From the NCBI RefSeq assembly GCF_037975245.1, contig NC_092579.1, positions 2,163,001-2,227,000 on the forward strand: DNA of 64,000 nt, read 5' to 3'. A program made the translations under genes and the position numbers. This DNA is from Apostichopus japonicus. Lineage: Eukaryota; Echinodermata; Holothuroidea; Aspidochirotida; Stichopodidae. The notes under the pieces are model-generated. The model searched no databases, had not been told where the DNA came from, and was given only the letters and a program-made list of their open reading frames with translations. Of the stretch, positions 47,490-58,104 are shown in pieces. Within the stretch, counting starts at the first letter, position 1; each line of letters starts with the position of its first letter.

Positions 47490-48535
47490 GGTAAATTTAG
47501 TACTGTGTTGGTATTGTCAGTAACATGTTACTGTGTTATTTGTAGTACTGTGCTGGTATTGCTAGTAACATGTTACTGTGTTATTTGTAGCCCTGTGTTG
47601 GTATTGTCAGTAATATGTTATCATGTTATTTGTAGTCCTGTGTTGGTATTGTCAGTAACATGTTACTGTGTTATTTGTAGTCCTGTGTTGGTATTGTCAG
47701 TAACATGTTATTATGTTATTTGTAGTCCTGTAGGCTGTGTTGGTATTGTCAATAACATGTTACTGTGTTATTTGTAGTCCTGTGTTGGTATTGTCAATAA
47801 CATGTTACTGTGTTATTTGTAGTCCTGTGTTGGTATTGTCAGTAACATGTTACTGTGTTATTTGTAGTTCTGTGCTGGTATTGTCAGTAACATGTTATTA
47901 TGTTATTTGTAGTCCTGTAGGCTGTGTTGGTATTGTCAGTAACATGTTACTGTGTTATTTGTAGTCCTGTGTTGGTATTGTCAGTAACATGTTACTTTGT
48001 TATTTGTAGTACTGTGCTGGTATTGTCAGTAACATGTTACTGTGATACTAGTAGTACTGTGTTGGTATTGTCAGTAACATGTTACTGTGTTATTTGTAGT
48101 CCTGTGTTGGTATTGTCAGTAACATGTTACTGTGTTATTTGTAGTACTGTGTTGGTATTGTCAGTAACATGTTACTTTGTTATTTGTAGTACTGTGCTGG
48201 TATTGTCAGTAACATGTTACTGTGATACTAGTAGTACTGTGTTGGTATTGTCAGTAACATGTTACTGTGTTATTTGTAGTACTGTGTTGGTATTGTCAGT
48301 AACATGTTACTTTGTTATTTGTAGTACTGTGCTGGTATTGTCAGTAACATGTTACTGTGATACTAGTAGTACTGTGTTGGTATTGTCAGTAACATGTTAC
48401 TGGGTTATTTGTAAGTACTGTGTTGGTATTGTCATTAACATGTTACTGTGATACTTGTAGTTACTGTGCTGGTATTGCTAGTAACATGTTACTGTGTTAT
48501 TTGTAGTACTGTGTTGGTATTGTCATTAATATTAA
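47490..48535. repeat. Tandem array 2 in MSRB1 intron 3, 45-bp units (~23 copies), 135-bp higher-order period
   Basis: The unit contains GTTGGTATTGTCAGTAACAT, GTTACTGTGTTATTTGTAG and a short link. Because 45 is a multiple of three, one frame stays open and reads as a 15-residue repeat; this is not a protein. From about 47960 to 48400, units with TTACTGTG-TTATTTG, TTACTTTG-TTATTTG and TTACTGTG-ATACTAG follow each other as a repeating trimer. Confidence 0.92.
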
Positions 48536-48793
48536 TGTTACTTTTCCTCTTGTTTATCAAGCAAAATATTTGATTCATAAGTCTTAAAATTTAGACTTTG
48601 ATTACAGATGGGATGTAACAGGTTTTATTTTCACAAAATATCTCAAAAGTTTCCATCAGATATAGAATGTGTTTGAGGATAGACAGTATGAAAATTACCT
48701 CTCTTTATTTTTCATCTTTTCATCAGAAATACACTATTCCACAAATTGTGTGTGTGTTTTTAATTCTTTTTACTTCATTTTCAATTTTTGCAG

Positions 48794-48828
48794 GGAAGAA
48801 AGAAGAAAACGGAGATGCTGGACAATAA
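48794..48828 (+). CDS. MSRB1: MSRB1 exon 4, C-terminal tail and stop
   Basis: The acceptor CAATTTTTGCAG is followed by GG, completing a glycine codon, then KKEENGDAGQ and TAA at 48826-48828. The charged, poorly conserved tail has the same length and character as the KGKETSASQGH end of human MSRB1, so the choice rests on splice phase and length more than identity. Confidence 0.85.
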
Positions 48829-49610
48829 ATGTACTTTGTTGCCATGACGAGTAGCCACATCAGTTTAGTAAGTACATCACAAAAAAAAAATTCAATCACT
48901 CTGTGTTTTTCTCTCTTTGTTAAAAAGTGGGTTCATGTGAAAACCTTTTGACCAAATTATTTCAACCATGTTAAAGCAGTACTGTACTGTACTATACAAG
49001 TAACAACAGGTATTTCATTACCATAAACATTTCTGATATTGCTTGCTCATCACGTTACCATGGTGACAGATTTCAATCAGTTGTATCATGTTGGGAGTGT
49101 AAATGCAGTGGGCATACAGTACATCTCACCATGTTGTTGCAGTGGACATATATCTCACCATGTTGACAACATCAGTATTGTGGAAATCGACATCAATTAC
49201 ACTATATTTACTTCTAAAGTGCAATTCGGAGGGGAAAATGATGCAATTTTTTTTCATTTCTGCAGAACAAAAGAAATGTGCTGGTAAAGACACTTTGTGT
49301 ACAAATGAATGCTTCAACAACACATCCTCATACATACAGTATCGCATTTGCTTTGCATGATTTCAAGTGAGGCATAAGAACTAAACGCTGCACATGATGT
49401 GATCATATTCTTAATTTCTTTGCTTCAACAGGTTTAGAGATTATAACAAGAAGAGAATATAACGAGAAGATGTTTAGATAAAGACAGTTTTACTTTGTTC
49501 TTTGGTTCGTTCCTGCCAAGTCCTGCAACCACAAGTTCCTTACTAAGCCTTATAGTAGCGTGTCTTTCATACTCAGTACCTTAGAATAAAGATTGTAGAA
49601 GTTTACACTT
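48829..49610 (+). other. MSRB1: Probable MSRB1 3' UTR (possibly one intron) with poly(A) signal
   Basis: After the stop, a good donor (TTTA|GTAAGTAC, 48868) and a strong acceptor (TTTCTTTGCTTCAACAG, ending 49431) suggest a 3'-UTR intron. AATAAA at 49585-49590 is the first well-placed poly(A) signal. A selenoprotein mRNA must carry a SECIS element, so it should lie here or further downstream if a later poly(A) site is used. No convincing ATGA / AA-loop / GA quartet was recognised by eye. Confidence 0.5.
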
Positions 49611-52600
49611 TTCATTTTATAGACATTTTATGCCGGGGTGACCAAACGAAGTACAGGTGTACCTTCATTTATTGTTACTTTTTTCATTCAGTCTCTGGGA
49701 ATTTGCTTTCAAAATTGTCAAATATGACACTGGTAGGCAGCGATTTTTCTTTCTACAATATCACTGCACAAAAATTACAGAAAAAAACTGTGTGAGTATT
49801 AGCGATAATGTTTAATTTTCAAATATATATGCAGACAATTTCAGTTTCATATGCCTTAGTGAAATATGATTAGAATGAATTGATTTACAGTGGCCTTCCA
49901 AGAAAAGTCAATCGTCCTTAACACTAGTGAACTTCAAATTTATTCATTTTGATCTTTAAGATGATAAACAGTGTTCATGAAATGTTAATCTGGACCTGCT
50001 GTTCACTTATTTAATCTTAATTAATCTGAGTACCATACAGTTGCCTTGCATATCAGCAACATTGATATTTTGATTAATTTAGTTTTATATTAGCTCAATC
50101 TATTCATCACAATTAGAACAAACCGAAACAAGTTTAAAGCCACCTGAAGTTTTTCCTGTCAATTTGGAAGCCCATGTCTTTCAAAAAGTGACACCACTGA
50201 TAGTGAATAATGATTTGGCCCTCAAATATGCTGCCATCAACCCTCCCCCCCCTTACCCCAACTCCAAAAATCAAAGAAACAACAATTAGCAAAAATCATA
50301 GAACTATAAACAAATGAGTTGTCCTTTTGAACTCAGCATTAAGCTTCAGTTAGGTTGTTGAGAGTTGTTCTGTCACTCCAGTGTCCTTGCCTGTGTGCTG
50401 ATCCCACTTGGCATGTTAACTCTATCATGGTTAATTCTCCAAGGCTTGTTTTCCTTTATGGTTTCATTGCTAAAGAATGGTCTACAGATTGTAACAATGG
50501 CTACTAGATATTAAAATGAGATAAATCAGCGCGTTGAAAAGTACTCAGATGCAAAACACACTCAAACACCTGCTCCCAAATGGATTTTAATATCTCCGTT
50601 ACCATGGTAATGATGGACAATTTGTTTATCCTTGCCACATATATAGAATTTTGTTTTCTTCTTGAGGCATGAAGATAGATGATGGAGATTTAAAACTCAG
50701 GTTCTAGTTGTAGTGTTTCTCTCTCATAGTGAATTTCATATCTTTCCACTTCAAAACATTTATGAAAATAAAGGGGGGGCTGTTACAGTTTTTTTTTTTG
50801 CACATTTTGTTTGGTAGCAAGTTATTCATGAAGAAGGAAAATGTGATCTCATAGCAACTAAGTGATATGGATTTTAGAGAGTTGGAGAAATGAAATAATC
50901 ATGCTTAAAGAATAATTTGCAAACTATTAGTGACAGTAGTCTGCACAATCATAACCCTTTATGTGAATTTTCCCCATCAGAATTATCTATTGCTTGACAT
51001 AGTTAACAGCCAATAGCATCGTACTTTTCCTGGAGCATGATTATTCAGTGACAAACACAGAACAATGGAAGTAATAGATTGAACATAATAAATCATTTGG
51101 AGATTGTGTCTTACATAGATTATGCCTGTTTTCATCTACTCGTTTCCAAGGATTAATTGGATTTTAGTGCCTCATTTTTTTATGTTGTCAAAGCTATATT
51201 ATTATTCATGGTTATAAGCTTAGGGTTTTCATTTCAATATTCACTCAGGATAATTCTTGTAGGGCCGTGGCTACTTTATGGTAATTACTTAAAACTTTGC
51301 ATATGCTTATATGGAATCATTACCATATGATATCCCCCCCCAATCCACCCATCCCCCACCACTTCACTCGCCTTACCCTCCTCTATTGTATGTTTAAATC
51401 GCACAACTTTTACAAGAAAAAAGTGTCATTTACAGACCGTTTCATATATTTAAGAGTTTTTGTTTTTCATGGTGTGTGATATATTGTGGGTCTTTACAAG
51501 GCCATTTATCTATGTATTAGAATACTGGCAGTGATTGCCCACCCTGTGAACTTTTGGAATCCCTGCAATGATACGCATATGACGTCAGAGAGCAAAACTC
51601 TAGCATGACCAGAGAGCTCTCAGACCGATACCTTTAGGCTAGTATTCATTGCTCGGCTGATTCCATCAGTTCATATCGGTGACCAATCATGGATTCTCGT
51701 TATGGCAATGAAGTTTCTTCTTCTTCTTCTTCTTATATTTATGTTTTGTAACATTTTACCCATAAATGCCTTTTATTAATTGTGTCCTTTGTAGCCCTAC
51801 TGTAGGTTGAATCATAGGCTTTCATGTTTTGTATTTTTCAAATTCAGGAACAGCTCCATTGAAGCTCTTTCATTTTTGTCGATTTACATCACAATAACTA
51901 AAAGTGCCTTTATGGGGTCAGCAAGGGTTTACACCGTCTCAATATTCAGATGTTAATAAAGTATATTGATATTCAGAGATATTTTAGTTCTGTATATGAA
52001 TATATATATATACAACTATACATTTTTGTGAATCTGTAAGTTTTGTTTGGAAAAGTTTCTTGATTGTAGAACCGCGTCTATATATGTTGGATTGCCATAC
52101 AGGGAAACTTTATATCCGTCAACTTTGTGCAATATCCAATAGATCACTGTTGCTTAGAATAATGTTTTACTTAAAGGGGTATCGTCTTAGACCTTTTTCG
52201 TTTTAGCAATGCAATGTTGATATTGTTATGGTAATATGTCTTCAGTGTTTGCTAGTCTGTGGACAATACATCAAGTGAAGTTCGAATTGCTTAAAACGTA
52301 TTAATAATCCGTAAAATGCATATCTATTCATGTTTAAGCAAATAATTGTAGTGTTTACTTTTGAAATTGAGACACTTCATTAAATGTTGTCATTCTTTGT
52401 TAGTCATTATTCACAGCTATTTCCCAATCATCAACTATAATTGGATGTAAGATTATTAATATGTACTGTAAGTAATAAATCTCTTTCAATATTTTAATAC
52501 ACCAGTACTTTTCAAGTAAAAGTCATGCTTATCTTGTTTACCGTCTTTTATGTCATAATGTGAAGATTAAGTTTTTATGACAGATATTTTTCGTCACCCG

Positions 52601-53083
52601 GAAATGCCAGATATCAGTAGCTACGTAAGATATGGTTTGATAACTGCCCAGGTCCCTCTCCGCTCTTGTCAGCTGCAAACTACCTCTATGCACAGTGATG
52701 ACAAAACTCTCCACCGCCTCATACCCCTCTCACCCCCCCCCCTTGCCCACCCCACATACGGAAATTAGGCTAACTTCGACCTTTCATCTGTGATCACCTG
52801 ACCTTTGGCTATTAACATTTATGCACTGCATATATATACAGTCTGATATTTTACATGTGCATGAGGGTTTCGGCCACTGTTATTTGTGTATTCCTTGCTG
52901 AAGGCAAAATGAATCTATGCGATTGTGATGGCAATGTCTCCGTGTGAACATGTTTAGACCTCACAAGTGGTGCTAATGGGACGAAAGAAATTCATTGTCA
53001 CAAGTTGTCAAACAATAATCATTGTTTTTCCAGACACGAGATTAGAATAAAGGAAAATGTCAGCGGTTTGTAGCTCATCCAAT
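49611..53083. other. Downstream of MSRB1; possible extended 3' UTR, no other gene
   Basis: AATAAA-like signals recur (51956, 52476). If a distal poly(A) site is used the MSRB1 3' UTR and SECIS could extend here. No coding exon recognised. Confidence 0.45.
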
Positions 53084-53170
53084 CAGTGGCGGCGGAACCG
53101 GGGGGGGGGGCTCAGCCCCCCAATGAAAAATTTGAGGGGGCAAATGCATGATAAGCCCCCCCAATATTTA
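53084..53170. mobile_element. One-ended hAT-like fragment (CAGTGGCGGCGGAACC)
   Basis: CAGTGGCGGCGGAACCGG + G-run + CTCAGCCCCCC, then ATGAAAAATTTGAGGGGGC, is the left-end style of the other elements. No matching right end with a duplicated flank was seen. Confidence 0.5.
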
Positions 53171-55726
53171 CCAAGGCTCCGAAACGTGCATCTGCCCATT
53201 TTTCAATGCATACTTGTTGATCTGTCCGATGCACACGTATACTATTTAGGTGTAATAATTTTAGTAAATGCTGGGAGGACCCTCGGCCCGTCAGACTGCT
53301 ATTGAAAACATTAACATTCTATGGTAAAATTATGGTTGCTGGTTGGTGACACAAATGGTAAATGCTCACAAGTAGTAGTGAAATGTAATGGTTTACTGAG
53401 TTGAAAAGTACAGCAGGGGTAGTTCCGACACGGTTTTTTGCACAAACTTTGCCAACTTTGTCCTTTGACTTATAATTTTGTTATTTCCTTTTGTTTGTTG
53501 AAGAAATAATCGTAACAAACTATATTTGCATGTATTTTATCTTTCATCTAACAGCGATTCAGCCACGTGGGGTAATCCAGCCCCTAAAACAAAATCAGAA
53601 GCTCAGTTCTTCCACCCCTCCACCTTCACCCCACCCTCACTGGCAGATATAATATTACAAAACAATATAAGCCTACAGTACATAAATATATGGCATGTAT
53701 TTGCGGCACAGTGGAAAATGCTTCAACATTGTTTCAAAAGTTGTTATAAAAAAGCACACTTTTTCATCTTATCATCCTCCATTCTACCAAAATTCCTCAA
53801 AAGAAAATGCTCCCATGCCCCCTTCCTTAATCTGGACAAGTTAGCATCATACCCCCCCCCCCCCCCCTGTACAAAGCAGAAATGCGCCCTGAAAGTCAAA
53901 TCTAATCATTGCAAACGCGAAACACCACTGTAGCGTAGGTGACGTTCCTTTCAAAGAATCGTTCCATAGGGAGGGTCGAATATGACAATGCTACCCTAAA
54001 AACGGAGAAAAACAAACACTTTCAAATCTAAAAAAAAATAGGGAAGCGAAGAGCAAAGGACAGTTTTTTCTCGAATACTAAGAAAGAAAGTCAAATGCGG
54101 CAAGAAGTTTGGGGTAGACTACCTTTTGGCATAGGCCTATATACCACGTTTCTGAGTATTTGCCATGTTCATTTCGACACATCATTTTCATCTATCTGAG
54201 TTCAGCTAACGAACCGCCCATCGACAGATAAGCACTGCACGCAGTGGCGTAGCCAGGATTTTTTCAGTGGGGGGGGGCGCTGGGGGGTTTGACCATTTCC
54301 AAGGAGGGCGTCTTGTTACTATCTAAGCGGAGCGCAGCGTACAGAAAAAAATAGCTAAAAAGGCCTCCTAGATCGTCGGAAAAGACACTTCCCAGGCCTT
54401 GAAAGCAGGGACGTCAATCCGATTTGAAAGGTGGGTGGGGCGTAATCGATTCGATTATTCCGGCCGCAAGTACCGTACTACCTAAGCGGAACTCCACCAT
54501 CGGTTGGCGCGCAGCGTATCAAGAAAATTTCAGATTTCAATACCTGCTAGATCGCTGGAGATGGCACTTGCCAGGCTGGATAGCAGCCATCTAGTTGCGT
54601 GATTTCGGGAGAAAATTACAAATTCGTCCCTCAGGAAATCTGCAATCAAGTTCATGCGGCCTTAATTTTTGGTGGATTATTTCTGTTATTAGTGATTCCA
54701 ATTTACATGAACATTAGAACCCAGTGCAAGTTGACAAATGATGCGGCGACTGGAAACCCCAGCCCCATTTTGCCCTATGTTTCAGGATAGAATACCCCTC
54801 ATTTGTTCGAACCCATGACAACTAACAATCTGTGAATAAATTTACTTCGAAATGGGCACATTATATTGCACCAAGTCGGTCAAGGAATGACCCCAGGGCC
54901 TCAGATATAGGCCTATAGGAACGATGTCCCAAAATGTCCCCGGACATACAATAGGCGAAGGAAGCTATCCGCCGCGACTACACGTGAGTTTCTCGAATTG
55001 CCATCCTGGGAGTCATACCACAAAATGGTGCATTCCCTCATACGCCATTATTAATAATTTAAATAAGTAACTAGTTAGGCGCAAATGTGGCCAAAAGTCG
55101 TCATACGTACGCCAGCATGTTAAACCACCAATGACCACCAAATGACCAATGGGACTGTGTCAGTTTAAATGTTTTGCTAGGTCTACGAGAATACATTTCT
55201 ATGAAATTGGAAGCAAGGATGGCAAGACAAACCACTTTAATTATATTTTCAGGACCTCACACATGCGCATGTAATGTCAGACTAAGAAAAGGTCCCATGT
55301 GAGCGGTGGCTAAAGTGATGAAGGCATCAAAATAATGCTAGGTGGATCTGCATCTAGTAATCGGGTGAATTCTGGTCGGAGCGTACTATGTTACCCCCGT
55401 GTACCCAGTGTTCTCACTGTGGGGTAAACTCCGTCATCACTCAACAACTAGGTAACATGGGATGCGCTGCCACGGAATATGCTCCCAATTTCATTTCCCC
55501 AATATTAGGGAACGGGCACCGTCTTTGAAACACCATCTACAACTAAACAACAGATATGTACAGGCTTTGGCTCTAGCTATGAAGTGCAATGACTTCTTGA
55601 ACTAGTTGTGGGCTCCGGCCGCACTGTTATGCGCACACAGCTTGTGGTTTCAATCTCAAGTTTCGCTCGTCGCGACAAACAGACAAAGTTGCAGGTCATA
55701 CCGATGTGAAAAATCTCGGTCACTTT

Positions 55727-57308
55727 CATGGGCGGCGATCCTGGGGGGGGGGGGGAAGGGGGATATATCCCCCCATGAAAATGGGTGGAGGGGATGTAAT
55801 ACACCATATCCCCCCACCAAATGCCAGGATAAGAATATTTTCATGCCTACATTTATGCATCATCGTTAATGTACGGCTCATTTTTAGCTTCATTTCTCGC
55901 CTACTATAAACGCAGTGCGATCTTTTCAAATAAAGCGTCCTTATAAAGCAAGAATAGTTGACTGTAGGCTTCATTGGCCCTATAACAACAAAATGCATTA
56001 TTGCGCCCACGGTATTGATATAGTACATATATGCACCCTCATAGTATTCAAATCATCGAGGTAAATGAATCTGGAGAAACTATCACACAGTAAATACGCG
56101 CGTACGCGCATACCATGCATGGAGGGTCATGTGATGTCAACGAGGTAAATGAATCTGGAGAAACTATCACACAGTAAATACGCGCGTACGCGCGTACCAT
56201 GTATGGAGGGTCATGTGATGTGTTCCAGGGTGGTACTAATATACTACTCTCCCTATTACGCATGATGATTTCACCCAACTAGTACGTAAATGTGTTTGCG
56301 TGCTTAGAGCAGCAGACGACACCCGTTACCTAGCAATAACCGTGCCTGTAGCCAAACGTGATAGATATATTCCCATCGAGCAGCATTAGGCTCTGTTTCA
56401 TGGAGAATTTCGTGGTTGCACTGAACTAAACATTTTCCCACAGCAACACGTCCAGTTCAACAATCCTTTTCGACAAAAAAAATCGTTCTTGAAATACAAT
56501 TCAGCGACATTTCCCGCTGCAAGCCCAATGTATCTGTACTTGTTCTGTGCCAGCATGTCTAACGTTAGCATATTAGCTATGAAGTACCAGTACCTTCTTA
56601 CGCCGTTAGTTCCCATGTCCGATCCGTCTTGGTGCAAATATTTCACGAAGTCACTAGCACTATTCTCGAACTGCTACAGAGAAATATCAGTTTGGTACCA
56701 CCCTGGAACACATCACATGACCCTCCATGCATGGTACGCGCGCGCCTATAATTGACATGAATCCTCCAGATTCATTTACCTCGATGATTCATATAGGCCC
56801 TATAGTAGGCCTACACACGTACATGTTCCCTCGAACAGCTGAGAATTTCATGTTACCAGGGTAATGCACGTTTCACCTGGATGCCCTAGCAATCGGTACC
56901 TAGGAATGTAACTATGTGTAATTGTGTATTGCATGTGTATAGGCCTATAATAGCCTGCATGAGGCCATTTTCTTCATCGAATAATATAAAAGAGCTCTCG
57001 AACATTCTAACGTAGCGCCTGAAACAAGATTGACAGGGGCAATTTTCCCAAAATAACACCCGAAATTTAAAACAAAAGTATTTTGGATCCTGATTATGAG
57101 ACATTTCGGACATGATATCCCTATTTTAAAATTGGGTATATGCCACTTGGAAACCTCGGGAAGTGCCGTTTCCGGCCATCTAGAGGGTTTGTTAATCCCA
57201 AAATTTTCTTGTACGCTTCGCGCCAACTCATGGTGGCGCTACGCTTAGATAGTCAACAAGGTCATATCCCCCCCCTCCCCCACTCGGAAGTACGGATCGC
57301 CGCCCATG
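55727..57308. mobile_element. 1.58-kb hAT-like element nested in 54242-58096 (8-bp TSD GTCACTTT)
   Basis: Perfect 15-bp ends CATGGGCGGCGATCC / GGATCGCCGCCCATG. GTCACTTT duplicated at 55719-55726 and 57309-57316. Contains an inverted 95-bp module near the right end (57160-57250) and a foldback structure (56050-56790). No transposase frame. Confidence 0.88.
56050..56790. repeat. Foldback: duplicated left arm, single inverted right arm
   Basis: ATCGAGGTAAATGAATCTGG...ACGCGCGTACGCGC...GGAGGGTCATGTGATG appears twice in tandem (~80 bp; 56055 and 56139) and once inverted at 56700-56790. Outer GTTCCAGGGTGGTAC also pairs across a ~450-bp loop. It may be a third nested element; its flanks do not give a clear duplication. 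Confidence 0.7.
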
Positions 57309-58104
57309 GTCACTTTACATAGAACTGAACTTTTAATATTCGATGATATGAATCCTGAGATGAGTAAGCCCTAACCAAATAGAGCCACGACACTAAAATG
57401 TGTGGCAGGGTGGGGGGGGGGGACGTGCCACTCCGCAGGATTAACGCCCATGCTTGTAAGCTGCTCTAAAGTTTTCTCAACATCCTTTATTCTGATATCC
57501 CATATCTTGATATGGTCATTAAATAGTTTAGTGAAATAGCAAAAAAAACAACCTGGTAAGTTATTTTGAAATATCCTGACATATCTTTTGTGAGTTTGAC
57601 ACCGGCATTGACATTTTTCGACAAATCTGCAAATTGCGCGTGGAAAATAAGGAAAGATTGACTGGGCTTTCAGCCAAGTAACATTCTGAATGACCAAACT
57701 ATATGTCAAACTGACATCAAAGATTGCGACTGAAACATTATTAGGGTGATAGACTGAATCTCAGCGATAGTATTGTCTCCTTTCTTGAAAATTTGTTTTT
57801 TTAGCGGTTTTAAGAGCATCAGGGTACGTCCAAGAAGTGAAAACCCGGCCTTTGCGCTATGTCACGTCCGGATTTGCAGCAACTATAGCCTACTGCCGGT
57901 CCGCGGTCGAAAGGTCGTTCATGAGTGGTCATCATGGAGATTCGATACCATGCAGACCAATCAATGATATATTTTTTGCACATGTAACTTTTTTTTGGAA
58001 ACCTAAAATCCCAGTGGGGGGCGACTGGGGGACGACAAGCTATCATGGGGCTGTCGCCCCCACGCCCCCACCCCCCCCCCCTTGGCTACGCCACTGACTG
58101 CACG

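Larger units (their letters stand above)
41485..48828 (+). other. MSRB1: MSRB1 gene locus (selenoprotein R), ATG to stop, four coding exons
   Basis: Methionine-R-sulfoxide reductase B1 reduces the R-epimer of methionine sulfoxide in proteins; in mammals it acts in the cytosol and nucleus. Joining exons 41485-41539, 43776-43918, 45234-45351 and 48794-48828 gives 116 residues, the length I know for human MSRB1, with consistent splice phases (1, 0, 1) and GT/AG borders. Zinc ligands are visible as CVEC (residues 23-26) and CGKC (69-72). The substrate-site motif SSPWPAF lies in exon 2. The catalytic residue is TGA (residue 93), followed by IFSSSLKF, the family's conserved post-selenocysteine segment. 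The ATG has A at -3. Introns are about 2.2, 1.3 and 3.4 kb; intron 1 holds a diverged ~125-bp tandem repeat and intron 3 two large satellite arrays. Homology is from recognised motifs, not a search. A SECIS element is required but I could not find one by eye. Confidence 0.95.
54242..58096. mobile_element. 3.86-kb composite hAT-like element (8-bp TSD ACTGCACG)
   Basis: Starts CAGTGGCGTAGCCAGG, ends CCTTGGCTACGCCACTG. ACTGCACG is perfectly duplicated at 54234-54241 and 58097-58104. About 1.6 kb of its length is a second, nested element (55727-57308). Two 95-bp modules lie near the left end (about 54325 and 54482). No frame longer than ~110 residues and no transposase motif seen, so it is non-autonomous. 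Confidence 0.88.

Noticed and set aside
47505-48451. Open frames of 75-175 residues with a VLVLSVTCYCVICS repeat
   Set aside because: They arise because the intronic satellite unit is 45 bp; no start context, no domain, and they lie in MSRB1 intron 3.
48844-48867. ATGA at 48844 as a SECIS core
   Set aside because: No AA (or clearly placed CC) apical loop and no facing helix with a GA partner.
49627-49665. GTGACCAAACGAAG... with hairpin GAAGTAC/GTACCTTC as a SECIS
   Set aside because: The short hairpin lies wrongly placed relative to the GTGA and lacks the partner GA.
53526-53933. 135-residue frame with C-rich tracts
   Set aside because: Proline and cysteine runs from poly(C); no domain; likely part of decayed repeat DNA.
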